The notes: generated by a model not told the origin, from the letters alone. DNA of 6,404 nucleotides from Petrotoga sp. UBA5851 (GCA_002431635.1 DJGH01000002.1:1-6404); one strand, 5' to 3'. Counted from the stretch's first letter, positions 1 to 5,922 are shown. Program-made: numbers and translations.

Positions 1-31
1 GACTGGGGTTTCCTTTTATTATATGTACCAC

Positions 32-82
32 AAATAAGATACTGTAGAATGATTTTATTCTGCGGTATCTTATTTTTTTATT
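32..82 (+). terminator. Intrinsic terminator-like or attenuator hairpin upstream of the kinase operon
   Basis: Bases 32-50 pair with 57-75 to form an uninterrupted 19-bp RNA stem. It consists of an 11-bp perfect outer arm (AAATAAGATAC with GTATCTTATTT), three middle pairs of which two are G-U, and five inner pairs, with a six-base loop (GATTTT). The T-rich run TTTTTTTATTT overlaps and follows the 3' arm. This is the form of a Rho-independent terminator, although the stem is AT-rich. It may end transcription of an unseen upstream gene. It could instead be a leader attenuator of the kinase operon, because only about 40 bases separate it from the GTG start and I see no convincing promoter in that gap. 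The stem itself is certain; its role is inferred. Confidence 0.6.
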
Positions 83-104
83 TAAATGTCGAATAAGTAT
101 TTGG

Positions 105-110
105 AAAGGA
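105..110 (+). promoter_or_regulatory. Ribosome binding site of the kinase gene
   Basis: AAAGGA lies six bases before the GTG at 117 and supports that non-ATG start. A second G-rich run at 113-116 abuts the start codon, which is too close to serve as the ribosome site. Bases 105-112 are perfectly complementary to TTTCCTTT at 9-16, so a leader RNA beginning upstream could mask the site (see findings). Confidence 0.6.
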
Positions 111-116
111 AAGGGG

Positions 117-1187
117 GTGAAGCTTCTGGGATATTTAAAAAAAGAAGTAACTACCAATATATACAGATTTATAGATCCTTCCAATCCGGAACGCTTTGCA
201 TTAAGTCCTAAAGTTGTTAAAAACAGATATGAAATAACGGATCTGCTCTCCAGTGCCTCAGGTTTTGGACTTGTTTTTATTGCTAAAGATACAAAGCTTT
301 TAAATAAAAAAGTTCTTGTAAAAGCGATCAACTATAAAAAAGCCTTCAATAAAAACAGTTTAGATGCAAAAGAAAAAATTCTTCTAAGAAGAAAAAATTT
401 AAAGCTTGAAAGTCAGATACTTTTAAAACTAAATACTTTAAATGTACCCTGTCTTCCTCTGTTTATTGATTATATTGAAGGATACTCTCCATCTATACAG
501 TGGCCTGACGGAAATGTCGGTGTAGGTTCACCTGCCTTTGACGATTTGGCCATGAATGAACCTTACTTTATCCTTCAATACATAAAAGGACAAACGCTTT
601 CTGAAAAAGCTGAAAAACAAGATAAAAGCGCACTTTCATGGCAGATTGAAGTTTTAAAAATTGCACAGCGGGTATTAAATATACTTGATGTTTTCCATGG
701 AGGAGACGAAAAAGTTGAAAGCTATATATATCAGGATCTCAAGCCTGAAAATATAATCTGTAGTCCCAACGGAACATATACTCTTATAGATTTTGGAGGT
801 GTTGCCCTCAATATGCACGACAAAAGTACTACATATAATAAAGGTATAGGTACTCCAGGATATATGGCTCCTGAAATTGCAGACCCCTCTATAAAAAAAA
901 TAGATAAAACAGCTGATATATACTCTCTTGGGGTACTTATATGGAGTCTTTTGATGAAAGAGGAGCTTATTAAGTATGTAGATGAAAATGGAATTATAAA
1001 AAATTTTAGTTTAAATACTATTGAAGACTATGTTTTTGAACCTGTTTGCCAGATAATAAAAAAAGCAGTTCAACCTGATCCAAAAGCAAGATATAAAAAT
1101 GCATCCCAGATGTATGGAAAGATAACTTCGGCATTGCAAAAACTTAACTCAATCAACTATGTTTTTAAAGAAGATGTGATTGCGTGA
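117..1187 (+). CDS. Serine/threonine protein kinase, predicted active, cytoplasmic
   Basis: A 356-residue Hanks-type kinase with a short N-terminal extension (about 1-38). Visible motifs: glycine loop near 44-53 with only the last canonical glycine kept (G51; the first two appear to be S46 and S48); ATP-binding Lys69 in VLVKAI; candidate helix-C Glu98; hinge at 150-158; catalytic loop YQDLKPEN with D207, K209 and N212; DFG at 225-227; GTPGYMAPE at 245-253; D267 in ADIYSLG; and conserved R325. All phosphotransfer residues are present. The HRD motif reads Y-Q-D, so this is a non-RD kinase and may not need activation-loop phosphorylation. About 27 residues (121-148) are inserted before the hinge strand. 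There are no PASTA repeats, membrane helix or signal peptide, unlike PrkC/PknB. The GTG start is chosen because the next in-frame Met is residue 146, inside the domain. It is the first gene of the operon and overlaps the next by 4 bp. Substrate is unknown; candidate phosphothreonines for the FHA reader include T238, T239 and T246 in its own activation segment. Confidence 0.93.
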   Translation: MKLLGYLKKEVTTNIYRFIDPSNPERFALSPKVVKNRYEITDLLSSASGFGLVFIAKDTKLLNKKVLVKAINYKKAFNKNSLDAKEKILLRRKNLKLESQILLKLNTLNVPCLPLFIDYIEGYSPSIQWPDGNVGVGSPAFDDLAMNEPYFILQYIKGQTLSEKAEKQDKSALSWQIEVLKIAQRVLNILDVFHGGDEKVESYIYQDLKPENIICSPNGTYTLIDFGGVALNMHDKSTTYNKGIGTPGYMAPEIADPSIKKIDKTADIYSLGVLIWSLLMKEELIKYVDENGIIKNFSLNTIEDYVFEPVCQIIKKAVQPDPKARYKNASQMYGKITSALQKLNSINYVFKEDVIA

Positions 1188-2098
1188 TTACTTATCCTGT
1201 CACAAACGATATTTTATGGAAAGAATTAAGAGAAGAGAGTCAAGAAATCAGAGGTTCATTTTTTGAAAAAAAAATTCTTAAGTGCGAAGAAAAGTTCAAA
1301 AGCGAAAAATTTATAGGATACACACTGCCAAACAAAATGTTTAACGGCCAAAAAGAGTTTCTTGAGCAGACAAATAAAATCTTCTATCCTCTGATAAACG
1401 CTATGAATAAAATAAACTCGACCATGTTACCAGAGCTGATAGATGTCTTTGTGTGCAGTGAAGGAGAGATAAAAAAACTCATGCTTGTAATGGAGTACAT
1501 AAAAGGCTACACATTAAAAGAAGCTGTTAACCATTACAAATCCTATAAAAAACAGTCTGCCGATTTTCCTACTACACTTAATATTTCAAAATTTTCAAAG
1601 TTTCTCAAAAAACTTACAGATTTTTCAGAAGACCTTCTGAATGAAGGTTACTTTCATTTAGGATTATATCCTTCACATTTTATACTTCCCAAAAGTGATG
1701 TAATAAGGCTTACAGGATTAAGATTCATCATGAAAACAGAAGGATTTATAGTAAATGATCCCAGGATAAAAAGTCTTAAAAACGAAATGAAGTATAGTTT
1801 TATGCCACCGGAACTTTATACGAAAATATACAAAGAAAGTAACAACTCTATAAATGCAATTGCCGTTCTGGCTTATCAGATAGGAATTCTGATTCTTTGG
1901 GGATATTACCAAGAGGATCTGGGTATATACCGCATTGCAGACAATCAGATTGATCTGTCTGACGAGATCTTTGATATCGTCCCATATAACAAAAAAAGAA
2001 AAGTATCTGATGCAGTCTGGGCATTGCTTGATCCTGATCCGGATATCAGATTAAATACACTGCAGGAAATAAGAGAGTGTTTGGACTCAATTGAATAA
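1184..2098 (+). CDS. Pseudokinase, kinase-fold protein lacking catalytic residues
   Basis: This 304-residue protein follows the kinase fold, but each catalytic motif is altered. The hinge is recognisable (LMLVMEYIKGYTL, 99-111) and close to the upstream kinase's FILQYIKGQTL. The HRDLKPEN position reads HLGLYPSH (158-165), so catalytic Asp becomes Gly160, Lys becomes Tyr162 and Asn becomes His165. The DFG position reads about TGL (177-179), and the ATP-binding Lys seems to be Tyr46. The APE-like MPPE (207-210) and the C-lobe Arg289 in DPDPDIRL remain, so the fold was probably kept while activity was lost. The GTG start overlaps the kinase stop (GTGA) and has no strong ribosome site, which suggests translational coupling and a fixed ratio with the kinase. 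The next Met is residue 52. A likely role is allosteric partner or scaffold for the upstream kinase (inferred). The N-lobe alignment is weaker than the C-lobe alignment. Confidence 0.85.
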   Translation: MITYPVTNDILWKELREESQEIRGSFFEKKILKCEEKFKSEKFIGYTLPNKMFNGQKEFLEQTNKIFYPLINAMNKINSTMLPELIDVFVCSEGEIKKLMLVMEYIKGYTLKEAVNHYKSYKKQSADFPTTLNISKFSKFLKKLTDFSEDLLNEGYFHLGLYPSHFILPKSDVIRLTGLRFIMKTEGFIVNDPRIKSLKNEMKYSFMPPELYTKIYKESNNSINAIAVLAYQIGILILWGYYQEDLGIYRIADNQIDLSDEIFDIVPYNKKRKVSDAVWALLDPDPDIRLNTLQEIRECLDSIE

Positions 2099-2115
2099 AA
2101 TACTGCTTACTTTAA

Positions 2116-2121
2116 AGGAGG
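2116..2121 (+). promoter_or_regulatory. Ribosome binding site supporting a TTG start
   Basis: Consensus AGGAGG, nine bases before the TTG at 2131. It fixes this non-ATG start for the FHA gene; the next in-frame Met is residue 74, inside the region leading to the FHA domain. Confidence 0.85.
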
Positions 2122-2130
2122 AAGATCTAA

Positions 2131-2664
2131 TTGAAGAAAGTATGTGAAATATGCTCAAAAGTTATATATCCTGGTGATAAAGGATATGAAGAAGAGTTCT
2201 GTGAATGCGGAGGAACATACGCTGTTATTGATGACGGTACACAAGCTCCATCTTTACAAGAAGATACAAATACTGTGGTCAAAACTCAGGAAGTGACTGA
2301 AAATTTTGAAAGACCGGAAGATTTTCTGAGAGACTTTGGTTTTACGCCCATGATAGAAGTATACAAGGAAAAGAACAAACTGTTCACATTTAATATTGAA
2401 TATGATGAAGTAACTATAGGCAGAAAGACTTCCAAATCATTTCCAGATATTGATCTTTCAATATATGATCAGAACAAGTACTTAAGCCGCAATCACCTTG
2501 CTGTTATAAGACTAAACGATAAATACTACGCAAGGTTATTGTCATCTCAAAATATTTCTTATTTTAATAACCTAGTCATGAAATATGATGAAGATTACGA
2601 GTTGAAAGACGGTGACAAAATAATTCTTACCAAGGAACTCGGCATAATAATTAAAAATATCTGA
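2131..2664 (+). CDS. Zinc-ribbon plus FHA domain phosphothreonine-binding protein
   Basis: A 177-residue protein in three parts. Residues 1-30 carry CxxC (C5, C8) and CxC (C24, C26), a likely zinc ribbon. Residues 35-72 are an acidic, probably flexible linker. Residues 74-177 are an FHA domain with the TIGR turn (95-98), the SRNH motif (119-122, matching FHA SRxH), N146/N147 in the later loop, and ELKDGDKIIL (157-166), which fits the closing strands. FHA domains bind phosphothreonine peptides, so this is the natural reader for the kinase two genes upstream, and the zinc ribbon may contact nucleic acid or another protein. Kinases plus FHA proteins form such relays in type VI secretion (PpkA/Fha) and in actinobacteria; here the link is inferred from operon position. 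It starts 32 bases after the pseudokinase stop. It is small for an FHA protein and has no enzymatic domain. Confidence 0.9.
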   Translation: MKKVCEICSKVIYPGDKGYEEEFCECGGTYAVIDDGTQAPSLQEDTNTVVKTQEVTENFERPEDFLRDFGFTPMIEVYKEKNKLFTFNIEYDEVTIGRKTSKSFPDIDLSIYDQNKYLSRNHLAVIRLNDKYYARLLSSQNISYFNNLVMKYDEDYELKDGDKIILTKELGIIIKNI

Positions 2665-2665
2665 A

Positions 2666-2675
2666 AAAAGGGGGG
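2666..2675 (+). promoter_or_regulatory. Ribosome binding site of the PP2C gene
   Basis: An A run followed by six Gs (2670-2675) sits six bases before the TTG at 2682. It favours that start over the in-frame ATGs at 2691 and 2697, which would be 15 or more bases away. The all-G core is an unusual variant of GGAGG. Confidence 0.6.
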
Positions 2676-2681
2676 ATAAAC

Positions 2682-4232
2682 TTGAGTCTGATGAAGATGC
2701 AGGAAGAACCGGCGACAATACGCACATATGAAAACATTAACTGGAACTTTGAGTATACAATATTTAAAATACAACCTGAAATAAGCAACATATACTATCC
2801 TATTGTCACCAAAAAACCAAATGAAGTTAAGTTTATAATGCCTACAGGATACAAAAGCATTGAAACAGTAATTATGCAAAGTGTAGAGTACAAAATGTCG
2901 TTCATAAATAAACTTTTTTCAATACTGACAGAGATAGAAAGACAGGGATATAGAGTCTATAATTTTGATCTTGCAGGTGTAGTGGCAAACGATAAAGATG
3001 ACCCTTGCATAATGCTTTTCTTTCCTGTTTATTCAATAAAAGACAGCAAAGATATAGTAAAAGATTTAGATGGCTTTATAAAAACCGATGCAAATAACGG
3101 TACAAACAGTATTATTCTTGCAGAAATATTTGGAGAAATGTTTTTCTCAAAACTCGTCAAAAAAATAAAAGATAGAAAACTCAAAATTAAAATTTTCAAA
3201 GAAAAAATGCATGAAACAGCATGCAAAAAATACCTGAGAGATTTTTACAACTGGTACAAAAAAAGTATTTTAAACAAATATTCATTGACTGACTCTTATG
3301 AAGGTTTTAAAAAAGCATTTGAAAAAATGTGTGAAAGAAATCAAAAAAAAAAACTAAAATTAAAAATGATAAAAAGAACCTCTAGAACTTCAGAGGGAAT
3401 AGGAAAGCTCAAGGAAGAGGATGAAACCAAAAGTGAAGAAGAAGTAAATCAAGATACCTTTTATATGGATGTAGATCAAGAAAAAAAGATTGCTATATCG
3501 GTTGTTATGGATGGTGTTAGCACAGCATCGATAGGAAACGGCAATATGGCAAGCAACTTAGTCAAGAGAGAGGTTGCTGAAGCATGGAAAAACTTCAAGA
3601 ACGGAACGATTAACGATGGAACCGTTGAAAAATTTGTAACAAAGATAATATTTAAAGCATCAAACAAGATAATAGAGTATGCCAACGAACATAAAACAGA
3701 AAATATGAAAACCAGCGATATAATGGCGAGCACACTGGCCGGTGTGATAGTAGACAACAGTAAAGTTTACGTATTTTCAGTTGGAGATTCCAAGATATAT
3801 CTCAAAGGAAAAGATTACTATATTCCGCTTATTCCTGAACACAACAAACAGACGGAAGAACTCCTAAAAGGAATAGAGATAAAAGAAGAAAGCTCACCAT
3901 TAACAGAGTGTGTTGGAAAATCAGCAGTAAAAGATAATAAATTTATCTTAGGCAATATAAAACCCTTTATCTCAACAGTAGATCTTCTTGCTGATGAAGA
4001 CATAATAGTTTGCTCAGACGGGGTCTTTGACTTTTGGAAAGGGTTTGACTGGGCTGAAAAAGAAGATAACTTCTTCAATGATTATGACAAAATGAATGAA
4101 CAGTTTAAACAAGTAAAAAAAATTTCTTCAAGGATTCTAAGTACTCTTGACCAAAATATGGTCGGGGATAACGTTACCGTTGCAATACTTAGAACGGTCT
4201 TTGAAACAGAACAGAATGTAAATGTCGGATAA
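2682..4232 (+). CDS. PP2C-family protein phosphatase fused to a degenerate kinase-like N-terminal domain
   Basis: A 516-residue protein. The C-terminal half (about 250-506) is a PPM/PP2C metal-dependent Ser/Thr phosphatase: NQDTF with metal-ligand Asp258, VVMDGVS with Asp277 and Gly278, MASTLAGVIV (348-357), FSVGDSKIYL (365-374), IVCSDGVFDFW with Asp446 (442-452) and GDNVTVAIL with Asp496 (495-503). The metal-binding aspartates are all there, so it should be active and would reverse the kinase in this operon. The first 220 residues look like a decayed kinase: hinge-like VKFIMPTGYKSIETV (49-63), then QGYRVYNFDLAGVV (88-101) where HRDLKPEN is expected, then a helical C-lobe-like stretch. Essential kinase residues are absent. 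A Lys/Arg-rich linker (221-250) joins the halves and contains an A11 tract. The TTG start has a G-rich ribosome site; an ATG start at 2691 would remove only three residues. The gene begins 17 bases after the FHA gene. The PP2C call is strong and the kinase-like call moderate. Confidence 0.9.
   Translation: MSLMKMQEEPATIRTYENINWNFEYTIFKIQPEISNIYYPIVTKKPNEVKFIMPTGYKSIETVIMQSVEYKMSFINKLFSILTEIERQGYRVYNFDLAGVVANDKDDPCIMLFFPVYSIKDSKDIVKDLDGFIKTDANNGTNSIILAEIFGEMFFSKLVKKIKDRKLKIKIFKEKMHETACKKYLRDFYNWYKKSILNKYSLTDSYEGFKKAFEKMCERNQKKKLKLKMIKRTSRTSEGIGKLKEEDETKSEEEVNQDTFYMDVDQEKKIAISVVMDGVSTASIGNGNMASNLVKREVAEAWKNFKNGTINDGTVEKFVTKIIFKASNKIIEYANEHKTENMKTSDIMASTLAGVIVDNSKVYVFSVGDSKIYLKGKDYYIPLIPEHNKQTEELLKGIEIKEESSPLTECVGKSAVKDNKFILGNIKPFISTVDLLADEDIIVCSDGVFDFWKGFDWAEKEDNFFNDYDKMNEQFKQVKKISSRILSTLDQNMVGDNVTVAILRTVFETEQNVNVG
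3343..3353 (+). repeat. A11 homopolymer at the interdomain linker, possible slippage site
   Basis: Eleven consecutive adenines encode part of Gln221 and Lys222-224, exactly between the kinase-like and PP2C parts. Gain or loss of one A would stop translation soon after the tract: a deletion gives AAC TAA at once, and an insertion reaches TAG about ten codons later. Long A runs are known sites of transcriptional slippage; use of this one is untested. Confidence 0.4.
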
Positions 4233-4250
4233 TAATTTGACCATACAGAT

Positions 4251-4258
4251 AGGAGGGG
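4251..4258 (+). promoter_or_regulatory. Ribosome binding site supporting a TTG start
   Basis: AGGAGGGG, six bases before the TTG at 4265. It fixes the start of the VWA gene; the next in-frame Met is residue 47, just before the first VWA strand. Confidence 0.85.
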
Positions 4259-4264
4259 TTAAAA

Positions 4265-5599
4265 TTGGATAAATCACTATTGGTTGTTCCATGTTTTGAT
4301 AATCCGTATATATACGCATCAGAAAAAGAAAAAAAGACGGTTTTGTCTGTTAAAATTCAGCCTGAAGAAGGATTGGAAGAGGGCATAGCAACATCTGCCG
4401 GGATGGATTTGTGTATTGTGCTTGATACAAGCGGTTCTATGACAGAAAGAATATCAGATGACAAAAACTCTGAACGCAAAATAGATCTTGCTATTAAAGC
4501 AATCAAAAACTTATATGACTTCATAAGACCTAACGATACTGTATCTATGATTTTCTACAACTCAGTTTCACGAACAATACTGGATCATGAAAAAAACATC
4601 AGCAGAGCAATGTTTGATGAAAAAGTGGAAGAAGCTCGTCGTTACAGCGGCAGCACAAATATAACAAATGCGCTCATGGAAGCTACAGAGCTGATGACGG
4701 AAAAATTAAGTCCTAACATGAAAAAGGTAATATTTCTCACAGACGGAAAAACAGTTGACGATACCGAGACAGATGCAATTAAAGCTGCAACAATGCTTGC
4801 AGAGAAAAATATTTCAATAACAACGCTTGGTATGGGAAAAGACTTTAACTTCAACTTCATTCTAGAACTTGTAAAACCTTCTAAAGGAACAAGCGACTCA
4901 ATAGAAAAAGAGAATGAGGCTGTCCAAGTATTTGAAAAAACATTGAAGAGAAGTCAGAATGTGGTTGTAAAAGATGTTGAAATTGAACTTAACGTTTCCA
5001 ATGAAGTGAGAATAAACGATCACTTCAGAGCTTTACCACAAACAACATATCTTGGAAAAGTTCCTCTTAAATCAGACAGAAAGTTTATCATAAAACTTGA
5101 TGATATGGAACAAAACCGATGCTATGAATACCTTTTTGAGGTAACCGTTCCCACAGTTAACAAGGAATACGAGGGAAAGTTCAGAGTAATGAAGACCTTA
5201 CTCAGATATACCATAGTTGCAACAAATGAATCTGTAGAAAAAAGCTATGACATACTCATAGATATTACCAGAGATGAGGAACTGGCAGAAAAAGAGTATA
5301 GCACAATAAAGACCACATATAAAAGATGCATAATCCAAAAGCTCGATAATCAGCTTAACGACTTTCTGGGGAATAAAGATCACAACAATGTGATAAGAAT
5401 TCTAAAAGAACTCATTTCACAAACCCAAGAAATAGACGAAAATGAAAGATCTGATTACTACAAGAGCATGTATGAAGAATATATAACGACCAATCAAATC
5501 TCCCAGCAAAAACTCAATTGTGCGACAAAAAGCTCAACCATAATAAACGGAGACGGTATAATAAATGACAATCAGCAGGAACCACCCGATATTTTCTAA
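4265..5599 (+). CDS. von Willebrand factor A (VWA) domain protein with intact MIDAS
   Basis: A 444-residue protein. Residues 47-230 form a VWA domain with a complete metal-ion-dependent adhesion site: DTSGS at 54-58 (Asp54, Ser56, Ser58), Thr131 in GSTNI, and Asp160 in FLTDG. The domain ends near a helix at about 220-229. Residues 232-325 alternate hydrophobic and polar in a way that suggests a beta-sandwich, as is common after bacterial VWA domains. Residues 335-410 look helical and acidic, and the tail is polar. No signal peptide or membrane helix is visible, so it is probably cytoplasmic, unlike BatA/YfbK proteins. VWA domains bind partners through the chelated metal; in TerY-P clusters a VWA protein travels with PP2C and a kinase, as here. 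Unlike what I recall of TerY, it has no zinc ribbon of its own, and a ribbon instead sits on the FHA protein. It is the last gene of the operon, 32 bases after the phosphatase, followed by a strong terminator. Role as scaffold or effector is inferred. Confidence 0.93.
   Translation: MDKSLLVVPCFDNPYIYASEKEKKTVLSVKIQPEEGLEEGIATSAGMDLCIVLDTSGSMTERISDDKNSERKIDLAIKAIKNLYDFIRPNDTVSMIFYNSVSRTILDHEKNISRAMFDEKVEEARRYSGSTNITNALMEATELMTEKLSPNMKKVIFLTDGKTVDDTETDAIKAATMLAEKNISITTLGMGKDFNFNFILELVKPSKGTSDSIEKENEAVQVFEKTLKRSQNVVVKDVEIELNVSNEVRINDHFRALPQTTYLGKVPLKSDRKFIIKLDDMEQNRCYEYLFEVTVPTVNKEYEGKFRVMKTLLRYTIVATNESVEKSYDILIDITRDEELAEKEYSTIKTTYKRCIIQKLDNQLNDFLGNKDHNNVIRILKELISQTQEIDENERSDYYKSMYEEYITTNQISQQKLNCATKSSTIINGDGIINDNQQEPPDIF
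5534..5562 (+). promoter_or_regulatory. Candidate promoter for cas2 inside the 3' end of the VWA gene
   Basis: An exact TATAAT lies at 5557-5562. At 17-base spacing the -35 position reads TCAACC, which matches TTGACA at only three of six bases, and there is no TGn extension. A transcript would start near 5569 and pass through the terminator hairpin at 5612 before reaching cas2. TATAAT is common by chance in AT-rich DNA, so this is weak; it is listed because no promoter can fit between the terminator and cas2. Confidence 0.22.
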
Positions 5600-5611
5600 G
5601 CAAATCCTCTA

Positions 5612-5638
5612 GCCGCGCAAAAAGCGCGGCCTCTTTTT
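5612..5638 (+). terminator. Strong Rho-independent terminator after the VWA gene
   Basis: A perfect 7-bp all-GC stem (GCCGCGC at 5612-5618 with GCGCGGC at 5624-5630), an AAAAA loop and the tail CTCTTTTT. It begins 12 bases after the VWA stop and stands out in an AT-rich region. It should end the kinase-VWA operon. Its T tract finishes one base before the cas2 Shine-Dalgarno begins, so it may also act as an attenuator for cas2. Confidence 0.92.
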
Positions 5639-5639
5639 C

Positions 5640-5645
5640 AGGAGG
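5640..5645 (+). promoter_or_regulatory. Ribosome binding site of cas2
   Basis: AGGAGG with six-base spacing to the ATG at 5652. GGAGG (5641-5645) can pair with either of two CCTCT copies, at 5606-5610 and 5630-5634, that flank the terminator stem. An out-of-frame ATG at 5648 is only two bases from the site and is unlikely to be used. Confidence 0.85.
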
Positions 5646-5651
5646 CGATGA

Positions 5652-5915
5652 ATGTTTATTGTTATGACATACGATATCGGAGAAAAAAGAGTATCCAAGG
5701 TTCATAAAATAACTAAAAGATATCTTAACTGGGTTCAACGGTCAGTATTTGAAGGTGAGATCACCCAGTCCAAGTACAACGAACTGAGAAATAAAATACT
5801 AACCGTAATAAACAAGAAAGAAGACTCGGTTAACTACTACAAAACCAAGTCAAAAGCATACGTATCTATTACGAACGACGGAACAGAAAAAAACCATTAT
5901 GAAAGCATAATTTAG
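5652..5915 (+). CDS. cas2: CRISPR-associated Cas2 family protein
   Basis: An 87-residue protein, the usual Cas2 length. The first strand ends in the hallmark TYDIGEKR with Asp8, the conserved acidic position of the ferredoxin-like fold. Then come VHKITKRYLNWVQRSVFEGEIT (17-38), matching the Cas2 segment that ends in Q-x-S-V-F-E-G-E, and DSVNYYKTKS (58-67), the position of the D-S-x-x-x-Y strand. The pattern, including a final EKN followed by hydrophobic residues, resembles type I-B Cas2 of clostridia and Thermotogales as I recall them. Cas2 is a dimer that bridges Cas1 dimers during spacer acquisition. No cas1, other cas gene or repeat array is visible, and the left neighbour is a signalling operon, so either the rest of the locus lies to the right or this copy works outside adaptation. 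It has a consensus ribosome site directly after the terminator. The primase gene begins seven bases downstream. Confidence 0.88.
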   Translation: MFIVMTYDIGEKRVSKVHKITKRYLNWVQRSVFEGEITQSKYNELRNKILTVINKKEDSVNYYKTKSKAYVSITNDGTEKNHYESII

Positions 5916-5922
5916 GTGAAAA

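Noticed and set aside
1..17. GACTGGGG followed by TTTCCTTTT, which looks like the right half of a terminator cut by the window.
   Set aside because: The left arm is outside the window, so it cannot be shown.
1..96. A frame open from base 1 to the TAA at 94-96 that could be the end of an upstream gene.
   Set aside because: It runs through the hairpin and its T tract and gives a low-complexity Leu/Phe/Tyr-rich peptide, so it is probably chance in AT-rich DNA.
76..104. A promoter between the leader hairpin and the kinase gene (for example GAATAAG or TTTAAAT as a -10).
   Set aside because: No -35 element at a proper spacing, and the space is too short without overlapping the hairpin.
1266..1274. 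An A9 run near the start of the pseudokinase gene as a second slippage site.
   Set aside because: It falls at about codon 29, not at a domain boundary, so slippage would only give a useless fragment.
2691..2699. The ATGs at 2691 and 2697 as start of the PP2C gene.
   Set aside because: They are too far from the G-rich ribosome site; TTG at 2682 is better spaced. The difference is only a few residues.
5648..5708. ATG at 5648 starting a short frame that overlaps the cas2 start (ATGAATG).
   Set aside because: It is only two bases from the ribosome site and stops after about 19 codons; cas2 at 5652 has correct spacing and a clear family match.
1718..5738. Several minus-strand open frames of 60-94 codons (such as 2595-2879, 3476-3757, 3818-4078 and 5514-5738).
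   Set aside because: All lie opposite well-supported genes, show no recognisable domain, and one crosses the terminator and cas2 start.
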